NCBI GenBank assembly: GCA_023418315.1
Contig: JAEZZY010000036.1
Coordinates: forward strand, 1 to 20,871
Length of the DNA: 20,871 nt
Source of the DNA: Bacteroidota bacterium
GTDB lineage: Bacteria; Bacteroidota; Bacteroidia; Chitinophagales; Chitinophagaceae
Direction: 5' to 3'
The notes beneath the pieces were generated by a model, which made no database searches, was not told the DNA's origin, and saw nothing but the letters and a program-made list of their open reading frames with translations. This document shows positions 1-6,670 of the stretch, piece after piece. The position numbers and the translations under genes were made by a program. Position 1 is the stretch's first letter; each line of letters starts with the position of its first letter.

Positions 1-521
1 ATGATGATCTTCGTCCAATCACTGCCCCCCTCGGAAATCTGATAGGCACAAAGCGAACCGTCTTTGGTGAATTGTATTCCGGAAAGGGAGGTAGTGCCGT
101 CTTTGGAAAATTTATTGGGATCCAGAAAAACCTCTGTAGCTCCGTCTTCTTTTTGCCTATAAAGCACGGATTGATTTTGCAAACCGTCATTTTTAAAGAA
201 ATAGGTATAGTTTCCTTCTTTAAACGGGGCGGAATATTTTTCATAATTCCAGAGTTCGGTCAAACGTGCTTTTATCGCTTCGCGAAAAGGAATTTGGGAG
301 AGGTAGGCATTGGTTACTTTATTTTCTTTTTTTACCCACTCATTGGTTTCCGCACTGCGGTCGTCCTCCAGCCAGCGATAAGGATCAGCTACGGCAGTGC
401 CAAAGAAATTATCTGTCTGATCTGTCTTGACGGTAGGCGGATACGTGCCTTTAAACTCTTGTGCCTTAGCGGATATACTCATAAGGAATAATGCAGTGGA
501 AACGGTTATAATTGACTTCAT
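1..521 (-). CDS. Secreted prolyl oligopeptidase (S9A family), N-terminal fragment
   Basis: The frame is open from an ATG at 521 to the window edge (173 codons), so only the N-terminus is present. Residues 1-20 form a signal peptide ending in AKA, with Gln21 as the predicted first mature residue. The mature part has the N-terminal hallmark of S9A prolyl oligopeptidases: DPYRWLED around residues 41-48, then a WV..EN..T.AYL pattern, followed by the first beta-propeller strands (LYRQKEDG, ISEGGSDWTKI). Known members cut short peptides after proline in the periplasm or outside the cell. The Ser-Asp-His catalytic domain lies at the C-terminus, outside the window, so activity cannot be judged here. 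The gene is divergent from pruA; both serve proline-related catabolism, but a functional link is only inference. Confidence 0.9.
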   Translation of the reverse strand, partial: MKSIITVSTALFLMSISAKAQEFKGTYPPTVKTDQTDNFFGTAVADPYRWLEDDRSAETNEWVKKENKVTNAYLSQIPFREAIKARLTELWNYEKYSAPFKEGNYTYFFKNDGLQNQSVLYRQKEDGATEVFLDPNKFSKDGTTSLSGIQFTKDGSLCAYQISEGGSDWTKII

Positions 522-540
522 GATGAAATGGAATGAAGGG

Positions 541-548
541 TAAAAATA
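541..548 (-). promoter_or_regulatory. Possible -7 element for the prolyl oligopeptidase gene
   Basis: On the minus strand this reads TATTTTTA, matching seven of eight positions of the Bacteroidota -7 consensus TAnnTTTG. It lies about 20 bases upstream of the ATG at 521. No clear TTG was seen at the -33 position, so the call is weak. Confidence 0.25.
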
Positions 549-635
549 CGGCTTCTATCTTGTTTAAAAAGAAAGTTGAAAACTCAGGCTATCGTTCTAC
601 GTGCGTCTGCTATGCGACCAATCAACTATAAGCCC

Positions 636-643
636 TACCTTTG
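636..643 (+). promoter_or_regulatory. Bacteroidota -7 promoter element upstream of pruA
   Basis: The sequence TACCTTTG matches the consensus TAnnTTTG at every fixed position and lies 33 bases upstream of the pruA ATG, leaving a short AT-rich leader. No obvious TTG -33 box is present at the usual distance. It sits in the 155-base divergent spacer shared with the prolyl oligopeptidase gene. Confidence 0.5.
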
Positions 644-676
644 CACCAATTTTTTATAAATCATAAATAACCATTT

Positions 677-2311
677 ATGCATAACGCCTATTTCCATTTT
701 GCAGAACCTAAGAACGAACCGGTTTTGAACTATGCTCCCGGCTCTCCCGAACGCATCTCTTTGCAAAACACCCTTGCCGAAATGAAAGCGCAGAAACGCG
801 ACATCCCCATGTATATCGGCGGTAAAGAAGTGCGTACGAAAGACAAGAAAGAAATTCGTCCGCCACACGAAACCGCGCATCTCTTAGGCCATTTCTCCGC
901 AGGCGATAAAACCCATGTAAAAAAAGCAATAGATGCAGCGCTTGCCGCCCGCACCAATTGGGCGAATATGCAATGGGAACATCGTGCCGCTATTTTCTTA
1001 AAAGCCGCAGATCTCCTCGCTACCAAATACCGCTGGAGAATGAATGCCGCTACCATGCTGGGGCAAAGCAAAAATGCCTATCAGGCAGAGATAGACAGCG
1101 CCTGCGAGCTTATTGATTTCTTGCGTTTCAATGTGCATTACCTTACCGAAATTTATAAACAACAACCGCTTTCGCCCAAGGGCATGCACAACCGTTTGGA
1201 ATATCGTCCGCTGGAAGGGTTTGTACTGGCAGTAACTCCTTTCAACTTTTCTGCTATCGGTGGCAACCTCCCTACATCGGCGGCTATGTGCGGCAATGTG
1301 GTAGTGTGGAAACCTGCGAATACGCAAATCTATTCCGCAAGCGTATTTATGGAAATATTGATGGAAGCCGGACTGCCCGCAGGTGTTATCAACCTCGTCT
1401 ATCCTCCGGGACCGGTAATTGGAGAAATATGTTTTGCACATCCTGATTTCGCAGGAGTGCATTTCACAGGCTCTACCGGCGTATTCCAAGAAATGTGGCG
1501 CAGCATAGGCAACAATATTGCGAAATACAAAACTTATCCGCGCATTGTAGGCGAAACCGGGGGTAAGGATTTCGTATTCGTACACCCCAATTCCGATGTG
1601 GACGCAGTAGTAGCAGCTTTGGCACGTGGCGCTTTTGAATATCAAGGGCAAAAATGCTCTGCAGCTTCCCGCGCTTACCTTCCTTCTAATCTTGCCAAAG
1701 AAATAAAAGAAAAACTCATCGCAGAAATCAAAACCATGAAGATGGGCGTAGTAGATGATTTTAGCAATTTTATCAATGCAGTAATAGACGAAAAATCCTT
1801 CAACAGCCTGAAAAAATATATTGACGGTGTAGCCAACAGCAAGGGCAAAGCGAAGATCCTCTGTGGCGGTACCTGCGATAAGAAAAAAGGTTGGTTTGTA
1901 GCGCCTACACTCATCGAAACTTCCGACCCTAAATATGTAACCATGTGTGAAGAACTCTTTGGACCGGTGCTGACGATCTATGTCTATAAAGAAGAACAAT
2001 GGGAAGCTACACTGGATGTGGTGGACAGCACTTCGCCTTATGCACTCACGGGAGCCATCTTCTCCAACGACCGTTATGCCATCGAAACCATGACGAGCAA
2101 ACTGGTGAATGCGGCAGGTAATTTTTATATCAATGATAAACCTACAGGAGCCGTTGTAGGACAGCAGCCGTTTGGTGGCGCTCGTGCTTCCGGCACGAAT
2201 GATAAGGCTGGTTCGCAACTCAATCTCTACCGCTGGCTCAGCGCAAGAACGGTGAAAGAAACGCTGGTGCCTGCTACGGATTATCGCTATCCTTTTTTGA
2301 TGGAAGATTGA
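677..2311 (+). CDS. pruA: L-glutamate gamma-semialdehyde dehydrogenase (1-pyrroline-5-carboxylate dehydrogenase)
   Basis: This 544-residue protein oxidises glutamate semialdehyde (from pyrroline-5-carboxylate) to glutamate with NAD+, the second step of proline catabolism, in the cytoplasm. It is a complete aldehyde dehydrogenase fold: FTGSTG cofactor-binding loop, the general base Glu293 in VGETGGKDF, and the catalytic Cys327 in GQKCSAASRAY, 34 residues apart as is usual for the superfamily. The N-terminal extension (EPVLNYAPGSPER) and total length match the stand-alone P5CDH type found in eukaryotes and Bacteroidota rather than the bifunctional proteobacterial PutA. The ATG at 677 gives the expected N-terminus and follows a good -7 element. 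A terminator follows the gene, so it is probably monocistronic. No proline dehydrogenase gene is seen in the window. Confidence 0.95.
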   Translation: MHNAYFHFAEPKNEPVLNYAPGSPERISLQNTLAEMKAQKRDIPMYIGGKEVRTKDKKEIRPPHETAHLLGHFSAGDKTHVKKAIDAALAARTNWANMQWEHRAAIFLKAADLLATKYRWRMNAATMLGQSKNAYQAEIDSACELIDFLRFNVHYLTEIYKQQPLSPKGMHNRLEYRPLEGFVLAVTPFNFSAIGGNLPTSAAMCGNVVVWKPANTQIYSASVFMEILMEAGLPAGVINLVYPPGPVIGEICFAHPDFAGVHFTGSTGVFQEMWRSIGNNIAKYKTYPRIVGETGGKDFVFVHPNSDVDAVVAALARGAFEYQGQKCSAASRAYLPSNLAKEIKEKLIAEIKTMKMGVVDDFSNFINAVIDEKSFNSLKKYIDGVANSKGKAKILCGGTCDKKKGWFVAPTLIETSDPKYVTMCEELFGPVLTIYVYKEEQWEATLDVVDSTSPYALTGAIFSNDRYAIETMTSKLVNAAGNFYINDKPTGAVVGQQPFGGARASGTNDKAGSQLNLYRWLSARTVKETLVPATDYRYPFLMED

Positions 2312-2332
2312 TAGCTTATCATATTCTAATAC

Positions 2333-2368
2333 AAACCTCGAATACATAGTGTTTTCGAGGTTTTTTTT
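2333..2368 (+). terminator. Rho-independent terminator after pruA
   Basis: A 10-base-pair stem (AAACCTCGAA paired with TTCGAGGTTT) encloses an 11-base loop and is followed by a run of eight T. It begins 22 bases after the pruA stop codon. Confidence 0.85.
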
Positions 2369-2526
2369 GTTAGCTTAGGCAGATGCTTGTTATTGAATTT
2401 GGATTACAAGAACCCCCTATACTAAGTTTATCGAAATATTCTCGGTTTTCTTATGGATGGTGAATATATCGTTTAAAATATGAGGTGCGTTTGCATTGTC
2501 AATTTGCTTTTAATAATTTTAAGCCT

Positions 2527-3318
2527 ATGAAAAACAAATGGATTTGCATAGCATTATTTTTATTGGGCTTAAATCAAGCGACGAAAGCTCAAGAGATATA
2601 TTCCTATGTAGAACAGATGCCCAAACCCAGCTTTAACATTTCCGATTACTTACATACTACCTTAACATATCCGCTCCTCGCAAAAGAACAAAATGCAGAA
2701 GGCAAAGTAGTACTAAAGTTTATAGTAGATTCTATCGGTGCTATAAAAGATATAAAAATTGTCCGCTCCGTACACCCTGCATTGGATACTGAAAGTGTCC
2801 GAGTAGTTAGTATGATGCCTAAATGGGAGCCGGGTAAACAAAACGGCAAGCCCGTAAATGTATATTATAGCCTGCCTATTATTTTTGAATTACCAAAGTC
2901 TCCTATTGAAAATGTGAAGGCAGACACTTTTAGGATCATGGCTCCTAAGCCCACTTTTGATCTTCAAAATTTCTTTTATCAAAATGTAAGATATCCTCAA
3001 AAGGTTAAGGATAAGAAGCTTGATGTTTTTGTAAAAGCACAGTTTACTATTGATACTTTGGGCAAAGTATCTAATATACATTTTACTGATTCCTCTGAGG
3101 TAGTTTTTCAGCATGAAATAAGAAAAGTAATAAGTAGTATGCCTACATGGGAATCCGGTACATTAAACGGGAAGCCTGTATGTATTACCCTGGCCCTGAA
3201 TTTCTTTTTTGATGCCGTTTCTGTTGAACACCATGTAGCGATTGGGCGTAAAACTACAATTTCTACCTACCTTAAACTTTATGGGCCTTATTTTGTAAGA
3301 GAAGAAAACTGCAAGTAA
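2527..3318 (+). CDS. Secreted protein with two TonB C-terminal-like domains
   Basis: This 263-residue protein starts best at the ATG at 2527, which gives a clean signal peptide (residues 1-21, ending TKA) with Gln22 as first mature residue; an in-frame start at 2485 would prepend 14 residues and spoil it. Residues about 30-122 and 134-229 are two copies of a TonB-C-like fold. Each has a YP motif near its start, a 'DSIG.I'/'DTLGKV' turn, and the ending MPKWEPG..NGKPV or MPTWESG..NGKPV. There is no membrane anchor and no proline-rich linker, so it is not a conventional energy-transducing TonB. It may be a periplasmic adaptor or decoy binding TonB boxes or partners; its function is not known. 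GC content is visibly low (about 30% in bases 3001-3060, against about 48% in pruA bases 1561-1620). DinB follows 31 bases downstream with no terminator between. Confidence 0.8.
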   Translation: MKNKWICIALFLLGLNQATKAQEIYSYVEQMPKPSFNISDYLHTTLTYPLLAKEQNAEGKVVLKFIVDSIGAIKDIKIVRSVHPALDTESVRVVSMMPKWEPGKQNGKPVNVYYSLPIIFELPKSPIENVKADTFRIMAPKPTFDLQNFFYQNVRYPQKVKDKKLDVFVKAQFTIDTLGKVSNIHFTDSSEVVFQHEIRKVISSMPTWESGTLNGKPVCITLALNFFFDAVSVEHHVAIGRKTTISTYLKLYGPYFVREENCK

Positions 3319-3349
3319 ACCAAAATGCAAGTATAATGAAGATAAAAAG

Positions 3350-3910
3350 ATGCAACCTTTTTCCTATTTTGAAAAATTAAGCACACCAGCCAAAATGCAA
3401 AATCCTGCCATTTACCAAGAAGCTCCGGAATATTGCCATTATTTCTTCGATCTTGTGCCCAGCGATAATTTACTTGCCGAGCTGAAAAACAGTAGAGAAG
3501 CCACACTGGCTATTTTTGAGCAGATAACCCCTGAACAAGAAAACCGCGCCTATGCGGCCGGTAAATGGACGACCAATGAAGTGATAAGGCATATCATAGA
3601 TTGCGAACGCGTCTATACCTATAGGGCTTTACGTTTTTCACGGTTTGATGCTACCGAACTGGCAGGTTTCGAACAAGATGATTATATCCGATCCTTGAAG
3701 GCAATTCCGCTTTCGCTTGTAGATTTAAAAGAAGAATACATTGCCGTAAGAACCGCTACCATAGCCTTATTTGCATCTATGACAGAAGAAATGCTCCATT
3801 TTAAAGCAAGAGCGAATAACGTATATTTCACTCCGAATGCCATCGGCTTTATGACTGTAGGACACAATCTTCACCATATCGGCTTCCTCCAAAAAAATTA
3901 CCTGAAATAA
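3350..3910 (+). CDS. DinB-family (DinB_2/YfiT-like) putative metal-dependent protein
   Basis: The protein has 186 residues and belongs to the DinB/YfiT four-helix superfamily. Visible signatures are GKWTTNEVIRHIIDCERVY (His81) and VGHNLHHIGFLQ (His172 and His176), which supply the usual three-histidine metal site. Relatives include bacillithiol or mycothiol S-transferases and many uncharacterised proteins, so the substrate cannot be assigned. It has no signal peptide and should be cytoplasmic. The ATG at 3350 follows an A-rich stretch; an alternative ATG at 3395 would remove 15 poorly conserved-looking residues and leave the fold intact. It may be co-transcribed with the TonB-C gene. It converges on the permease gene across 63 bases in which I see no convincing terminator. 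Confidence 0.8.
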   Translation: MQPFSYFEKLSTPAKMQNPAIYQEAPEYCHYFFDLVPSDNLLAELKNSREATLAIFEQITPEQENRAYAAGKWTTNEVIRHIIDCERVYTYRALRFSRFDATELAGFEQDDYIRSLKAIPLSLVDLKEEYIAVRTATIALFASMTEEMLHFKARANNVYFTPNAIGFMTVGHNLHHIGFLQKNYLK

Positions 3911-3973
3911 TACGATTAGTACAACCAGTCTGGTCTTTGTATGTGCGAGTTAAAACCGATTTTATGCTGAGCC

Positions 3974-5206
3974 TTAACTTGCTTTGAGGCTAAGGTCTTC
4001 TACCCGTGTAGCCCGCATAGCCGGATACCAGGCTGCCAATAAGCCGATGACGAGAATGGTGATGAAGATGAGTAGCACATCCTTAACGTGCATCACCACA
4101 GGATAGGCCTCCACAATGAAGGCTCCTTGTAGTTTTATCCATTGAAACTGCTGCTGCCCTATGCAGAGCAAGATACCTAACAATACGCCTGCCAGTCCGC
4201 CTATGAACGCCCATAAAACTCCTTCCGCCATAAATATTTTTCTGACGGCAGAAGGCGTTACACCCATCGCCCTCAGAATGGCTATGTCTTTTCTTTTTTC
4301 AAGTACCAGCAGTGTGAGCGCCCCCACCATATTGAACGAAGCAATAATCAGCACCAGCAATAAAATGGCATAGACCGCCCATTTCTCTGTTTTCATCACC
4401 ATATAGAGCGTTTTATTTTGCTCATAGCGAGTGGCAACCAGATAATCCTTACCGAAAATTTGCTGCAGGGATTTTTTTATTTTTTCGGCGGCGGCATTTT
4501 CCTGCAAACGGATTTCTAAAGAAGAATAATGTCCTTCCTGCAAAAACAACGATTGCGCTACGAACAAAGGTGCCAGAGCATAACGGCTGTCAAACTCATC
4601 CTGCACCCGAAACACACCGCCTACATCCAGATGAACGGACTGCAAAGCCGAAGCGGGATTTAATATAGGGTTTTCGATTTTCGGATTGGGGTAAAAAACA
4701 GTGAGTTTGCTGAACACATTCTGCGGTTGCAAACCCAATTTATTGGCTATGTGCAAGCCTACTATCGTAGTATGATTGGGGGCGGTGCGCACCTGCCTGT
4801 CGCCGTCAAAAACATACTGTTCATAATCATTTACAGAAGGATAAACGGTATCCACACCTTTCAGCGTAGCGATCATATCCTCGCCATTGGCATTCAGCCA
4901 TACATTATCTTCTATTACTTTGCTGATATGAGAAATGCCCTGCACCTTGTACAATCGCTGCATTTGCCCTTCCTGCGCCGAAAAAAATTTACCTTTTGCC
5001 GCCGTGATTTTTATATCGGGATAAAAAGCCTTGTAAAGATCTTTTATCAGCAAGCTGAAACCATTGAATACGGAAAACAAAACCATCATGGCGCAAGCGC
5101 CCACAGCTATGGCTGCCATGCTGATGCGCGACAGCACAGGAACGGCATTCGCTGTACCTTTTCCTTTTAAATACCGCCAGGCTAATTGTCTTATTAATAC
5201 CAACAA
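3974..5206 (-). CDS. FtsX/LolE-type ABC transporter permease
   Basis: This 410-residue membrane protein has the MacB/FtsX layout: one N-terminal membrane helix (about residues 28-55), a periplasmic domain of roughly 200 residues, then three helices (about 275-300, 322-345, 375-397). The cytoplasmic loop EKRKDIAILRAMG after the second helix is the conserved coupling segment. Closest functional relatives are LolC/LolE, which extract lipoproteins from the inner membrane with the LolD ATPase; no ATPase gene is present here. The start appears to be TTG at 5206: reading upstream in this frame gives a stop at 5218-5216 before any ATG, and the first internal ATG would delete part of helix 1. The gene follows rbfA by 21 bases and is probably in its operon. 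The lipoprotein-transport role is inferred from the family. Confidence 0.85.
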   Translation of the reverse strand: MLVLIRQLAWRYLKGKGTANAVPVLSRISMAAIAVGACAMMVLFSVFNGFSLLIKDLYKAFYPDIKITAAKGKFFSAQEGQMQRLYKVQGISHISKVIEDNVWLNANGEDMIATLKGVDTVYPSVNDYEQYVFDGDRQVRTAPNHTTIVGLHIANKLGLQPQNVFSKLTVFYPNPKIENPILNPASALQSVHLDVGGVFRVQDEFDSRYALAPLFVAQSLFLQEGHYSSLEIRLQENAAAEKIKKSLQQIFGKDYLVATRYEQNKTLYMVMKTEKWAVYAILLLVLIIASFNMVGALTLLVLEKRKDIAILRAMGVTPSAVRKIFMAEGVLWAFIGGLAGVLLGILLCIGQQQFQWIKLQGAFIVEAYPVVMHVKDVLLIFITILVIGLLAAWYPAMRATRVEDLSLKAS

Positions 5207-5227
5207 AAGGAGTTTTTATTTTTTCCG

Positions 5228-5608
5228 CTATTCATCCTTTTTTTCTTTGGACTCCCGTTCTTCACGAATCTGCTTAAAAAGGGTTTCCATTTTGTCCACA
5301 TATTCCAGCGTATCATCGGTAAAAAAATGTAGCTCGGGTATGCGGCGCAATTGATTCCTTACACGCATGCCCAGCAAGTTGCGAAATTCTTTTGTCCGTT
5401 CTTTGATTTGCTGCATCAGCCCTTCGGGGTTATTTATCTTAAACAAGCTCAGAAAAATACGCGCTTCCAGCAAATCCGGAGTGATGGTTACTTTGGAAAC
5501 GGACACCATTCCGCCGTCTATCACATTGATGCCTTCTCGCTGAAAAATATCGCTCATTTCTTCCAGCACCAGCTGAGCCACCTGTCGTTGTCTTTTAGAT
5601 TCTTCCAT
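5228..5608 (-). CDS. rbfA: 30S ribosome-binding factor A
   Basis: RbfA binds the maturing 30S subunit and helps process the 16S rRNA 5' end. The protein has 126 residues from the ATG at 5608. Upstream in-frame residues to 5647 would add a hydrophobic stretch untypical of the family, so the shorter start is preferred. Family features are the opening SKRQRQVAQLVLEEMSDI, the central VTITPDLLEARIFLS strand of the KH-like fold, and the C-terminal signature LRRIPELHFFTDDTLEYVDK. The lysine- and glutamate-rich tail is normal. The permease gene follows by 21 bases. A weak -7 element lies just upstream in the 113-base spacer shared with the divergent Omp28-like gene. Confidence 0.95.
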   Translation of the reverse strand: MEESKRQRQVAQLVLEEMSDIFQREGINVIDGGMVSVSKVTITPDLLEARIFLSLFKINNPEGLMQQIKERTKEFRNLLGMRVRNQLRRIPELHFFTDDTLEYVDKMETLFKQIREERESKEKKDE

Positions 5609-5628
5609 TGTCAAAAAAATGTTGATGG

Positions 5629-5636
5629 TAAAGATA
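5629..5636 (-). promoter_or_regulatory. Possible -7 element for rbfA
   Basis: The minus strand reads TATCTTTA, matching TAnnTTTG in seven of eight positions, about 20 bases upstream of the rbfA ATG at 5608. A TTG lies 15 bases further upstream, slightly closer than usual for the -33 box. Confidence 0.3.
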
Positions 5637-5669
5637 CAAGTTAGCAATTTACAAGGGGTATTTCCTGTA

Positions 5670-5698
5670 TTGGCAGAATAAAAAAATACTTAAATTCG
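5670..5698 (+). promoter_or_regulatory. Promoter candidate for the Omp28-like lipoprotein gene
   Basis: A TTG at 5670-5672 is followed, after 18 bases, by TAAATTCG at 5691-5698, which differs from the TAnnTTTG consensus at one position. The spacing fits the Bacteroidota sigma-A promoter pattern. The ATG of the gene is at 5722. Confidence 0.45.
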
Positions 5699-5721
5699 TT
5701 GTTTCAATTTCAAAATTTTAC

Positions 5722-6600
5722 ATGAAGAAACATCTTATTTTTGTTGCGTTTTGCACAGCTGTGGCGCTGGTTTCGTGTACGGAGAAAATACCGTTGAATA
5801 CGGCGGGGAGTGGTCAGGTTTGGTTTGATACGACCTATGTAGCGAATGTAGAAAGCCAAGAACCACGAAATGTTTTAGCAGAAGAAGCTACCGGAGTGCA
5901 ATGTCCAAACTGCCCTGATGGAGCTATGAGGTTAAAGGAAATAGAAGATAAATATCCCGGCCGGTTGATTGCAATTGGTCTTCATGCGGGCAAGCTAACC
6001 GATCCTTTGGAAGAATCTAAATATAATTTCCAGACGAATTTTGCAGCCAACCTTTTTAGCAGCTATTTTGGAGAACCCGAAGCTAAACCTGCCGCATGTT
6101 TTGACCGTACCAAACAGGATAATGTTTATTTATCCATATTCAGATTAAAATGGTCTGTCTTTGCTGATGAACGCATGAGCAAACCTGCTTCACTAAATTT
6201 AACCATTACCTCAACCTACGATGCTGAATCTAATGATTATATCATTACCGTAAAAGGCGCTTATACCGTACCTACGAATAAAACGCAAAATTTAAGTATC
6301 ATGATTACGGAAGACAATATTATAGATGCTCAAGAAGACCAAAAAGGCAATATAATGACGGACTACGTACATATGCACGTACTCAGAGATATGGTTACGG
6401 CAACTACGGGTGATCAGATATTGAAAGATATTTCTGAAATAAAAGCGGGACGAGTGTTCATCAAGTCTTTTCGCTATAAAGTACCCGAAGGTAAAGATTG
6501 GAATGTGGACAATTTGAACATTGTAGCCTTTGTACATAATAATGAATCCGGCGACAGAGAAGTGCAGCAAGCTGAAGAGATAAAGCTAAAACAAGAATAA
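5722..6600 (+). CDS. Omp28-related lipoprotein
   Basis: This 292-residue protein has a lipoprotein signal peptide with lipobox LVSC and acylated Cys19. Residues about 50-85 carry the Omp28 signature, EEATGVQCPNCPDG, followed by a predicted helix and the strand LIAIGLHAG. This region resembles a thioredoxin fold with a CPNC pair (Cys61, Cys64). The rest is beta-rich and ends with REVQQAEEI. Omp28 was described as an outer-membrane protein of Porphyromonas gingivalis, and related Bacteroidota proteins are often lipoproteins of unknown function. The CxxC pair would fit a redox or binding role, but that is inference. The residues after the lipid cysteine (TEK) show no acidic surface-export signal. 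A terminator follows, so the gene probably stands alone. Confidence 0.8.
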   Translation: MKKHLIFVAFCTAVALVSCTEKIPLNTAGSGQVWFDTTYVANVESQEPRNVLAEEATGVQCPNCPDGAMRLKEIEDKYPGRLIAIGLHAGKLTDPLEESKYNFQTNFAANLFSSYFGEPEAKPAACFDRTKQDNVYLSIFRLKWSVFADERMSKPASLNLTITSTYDAESNDYIITVKGAYTVPTNKTQNLSIMITEDNIIDAQEDQKGNIMTDYVHMHVLRDMVTATTGDQILKDISEIKAGRVFIKSFRYKVPEGKDWNVDNLNIVAFVHNNESGDREVQQAEEIKLKQE

Positions 6601-6632
6601 GCTCCGCTCCAAGTCAAAACTTTAAGTTATTT

Positions 6633-6670
6633 TGCCTTGCCATTCATTTGTGTCAAGGCATTTTTATTTT
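6633..6670 (+). terminator. Rho-independent terminator after the Omp28-like gene
   Basis: TGCCTTG at 6633-6639 pairs with CAAGGCA at 6654-6660 across a 14-base loop and is followed by TTTTTATTTT. The M28 gene's ATG comes immediately after the T-run, so the hairpin could also lie in that gene's 5' leader. Confidence 0.7.

Noticed and set aside
72..491. 139-residue plus-strand open frame
   Set aside because: It lies antisense to the well-supported prolyl oligopeptidase N-terminus, and its sequence is Phe/Gly/Ile-rich without recognisable motifs.
998..2347. 449-residue open frame on the minus strand opposite pruA
   Set aside because: The translation is rich in Cys, Tyr, His, Arg and Phe with no domain-like pattern, and it runs antisense to a fully supported pruA and over its terminator. 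It is a codon-bias shadow.
3920..3941. Imperfect hairpin TACAACCAG / CTGG-TCT-TTGTA between the convergent dinB-like and permease genes
   Set aside because: The loop is only one base in the perfect core, there is a three-base bulge and no T-run on either strand, so it is not a convincing terminator.
4727..5354. Overlapping plus-strand frames across the permease and rbfA
   Set aside because: They are antisense to two recognisable genes, and their composition is typical of reverse-strand reading.
6632..6670. Longer start for the M28 protein at 6632
   Set aside because: It would be a TTG start, running through the preceding terminator hairpin and pushing the lipoprotein signal peptide inside the protein.
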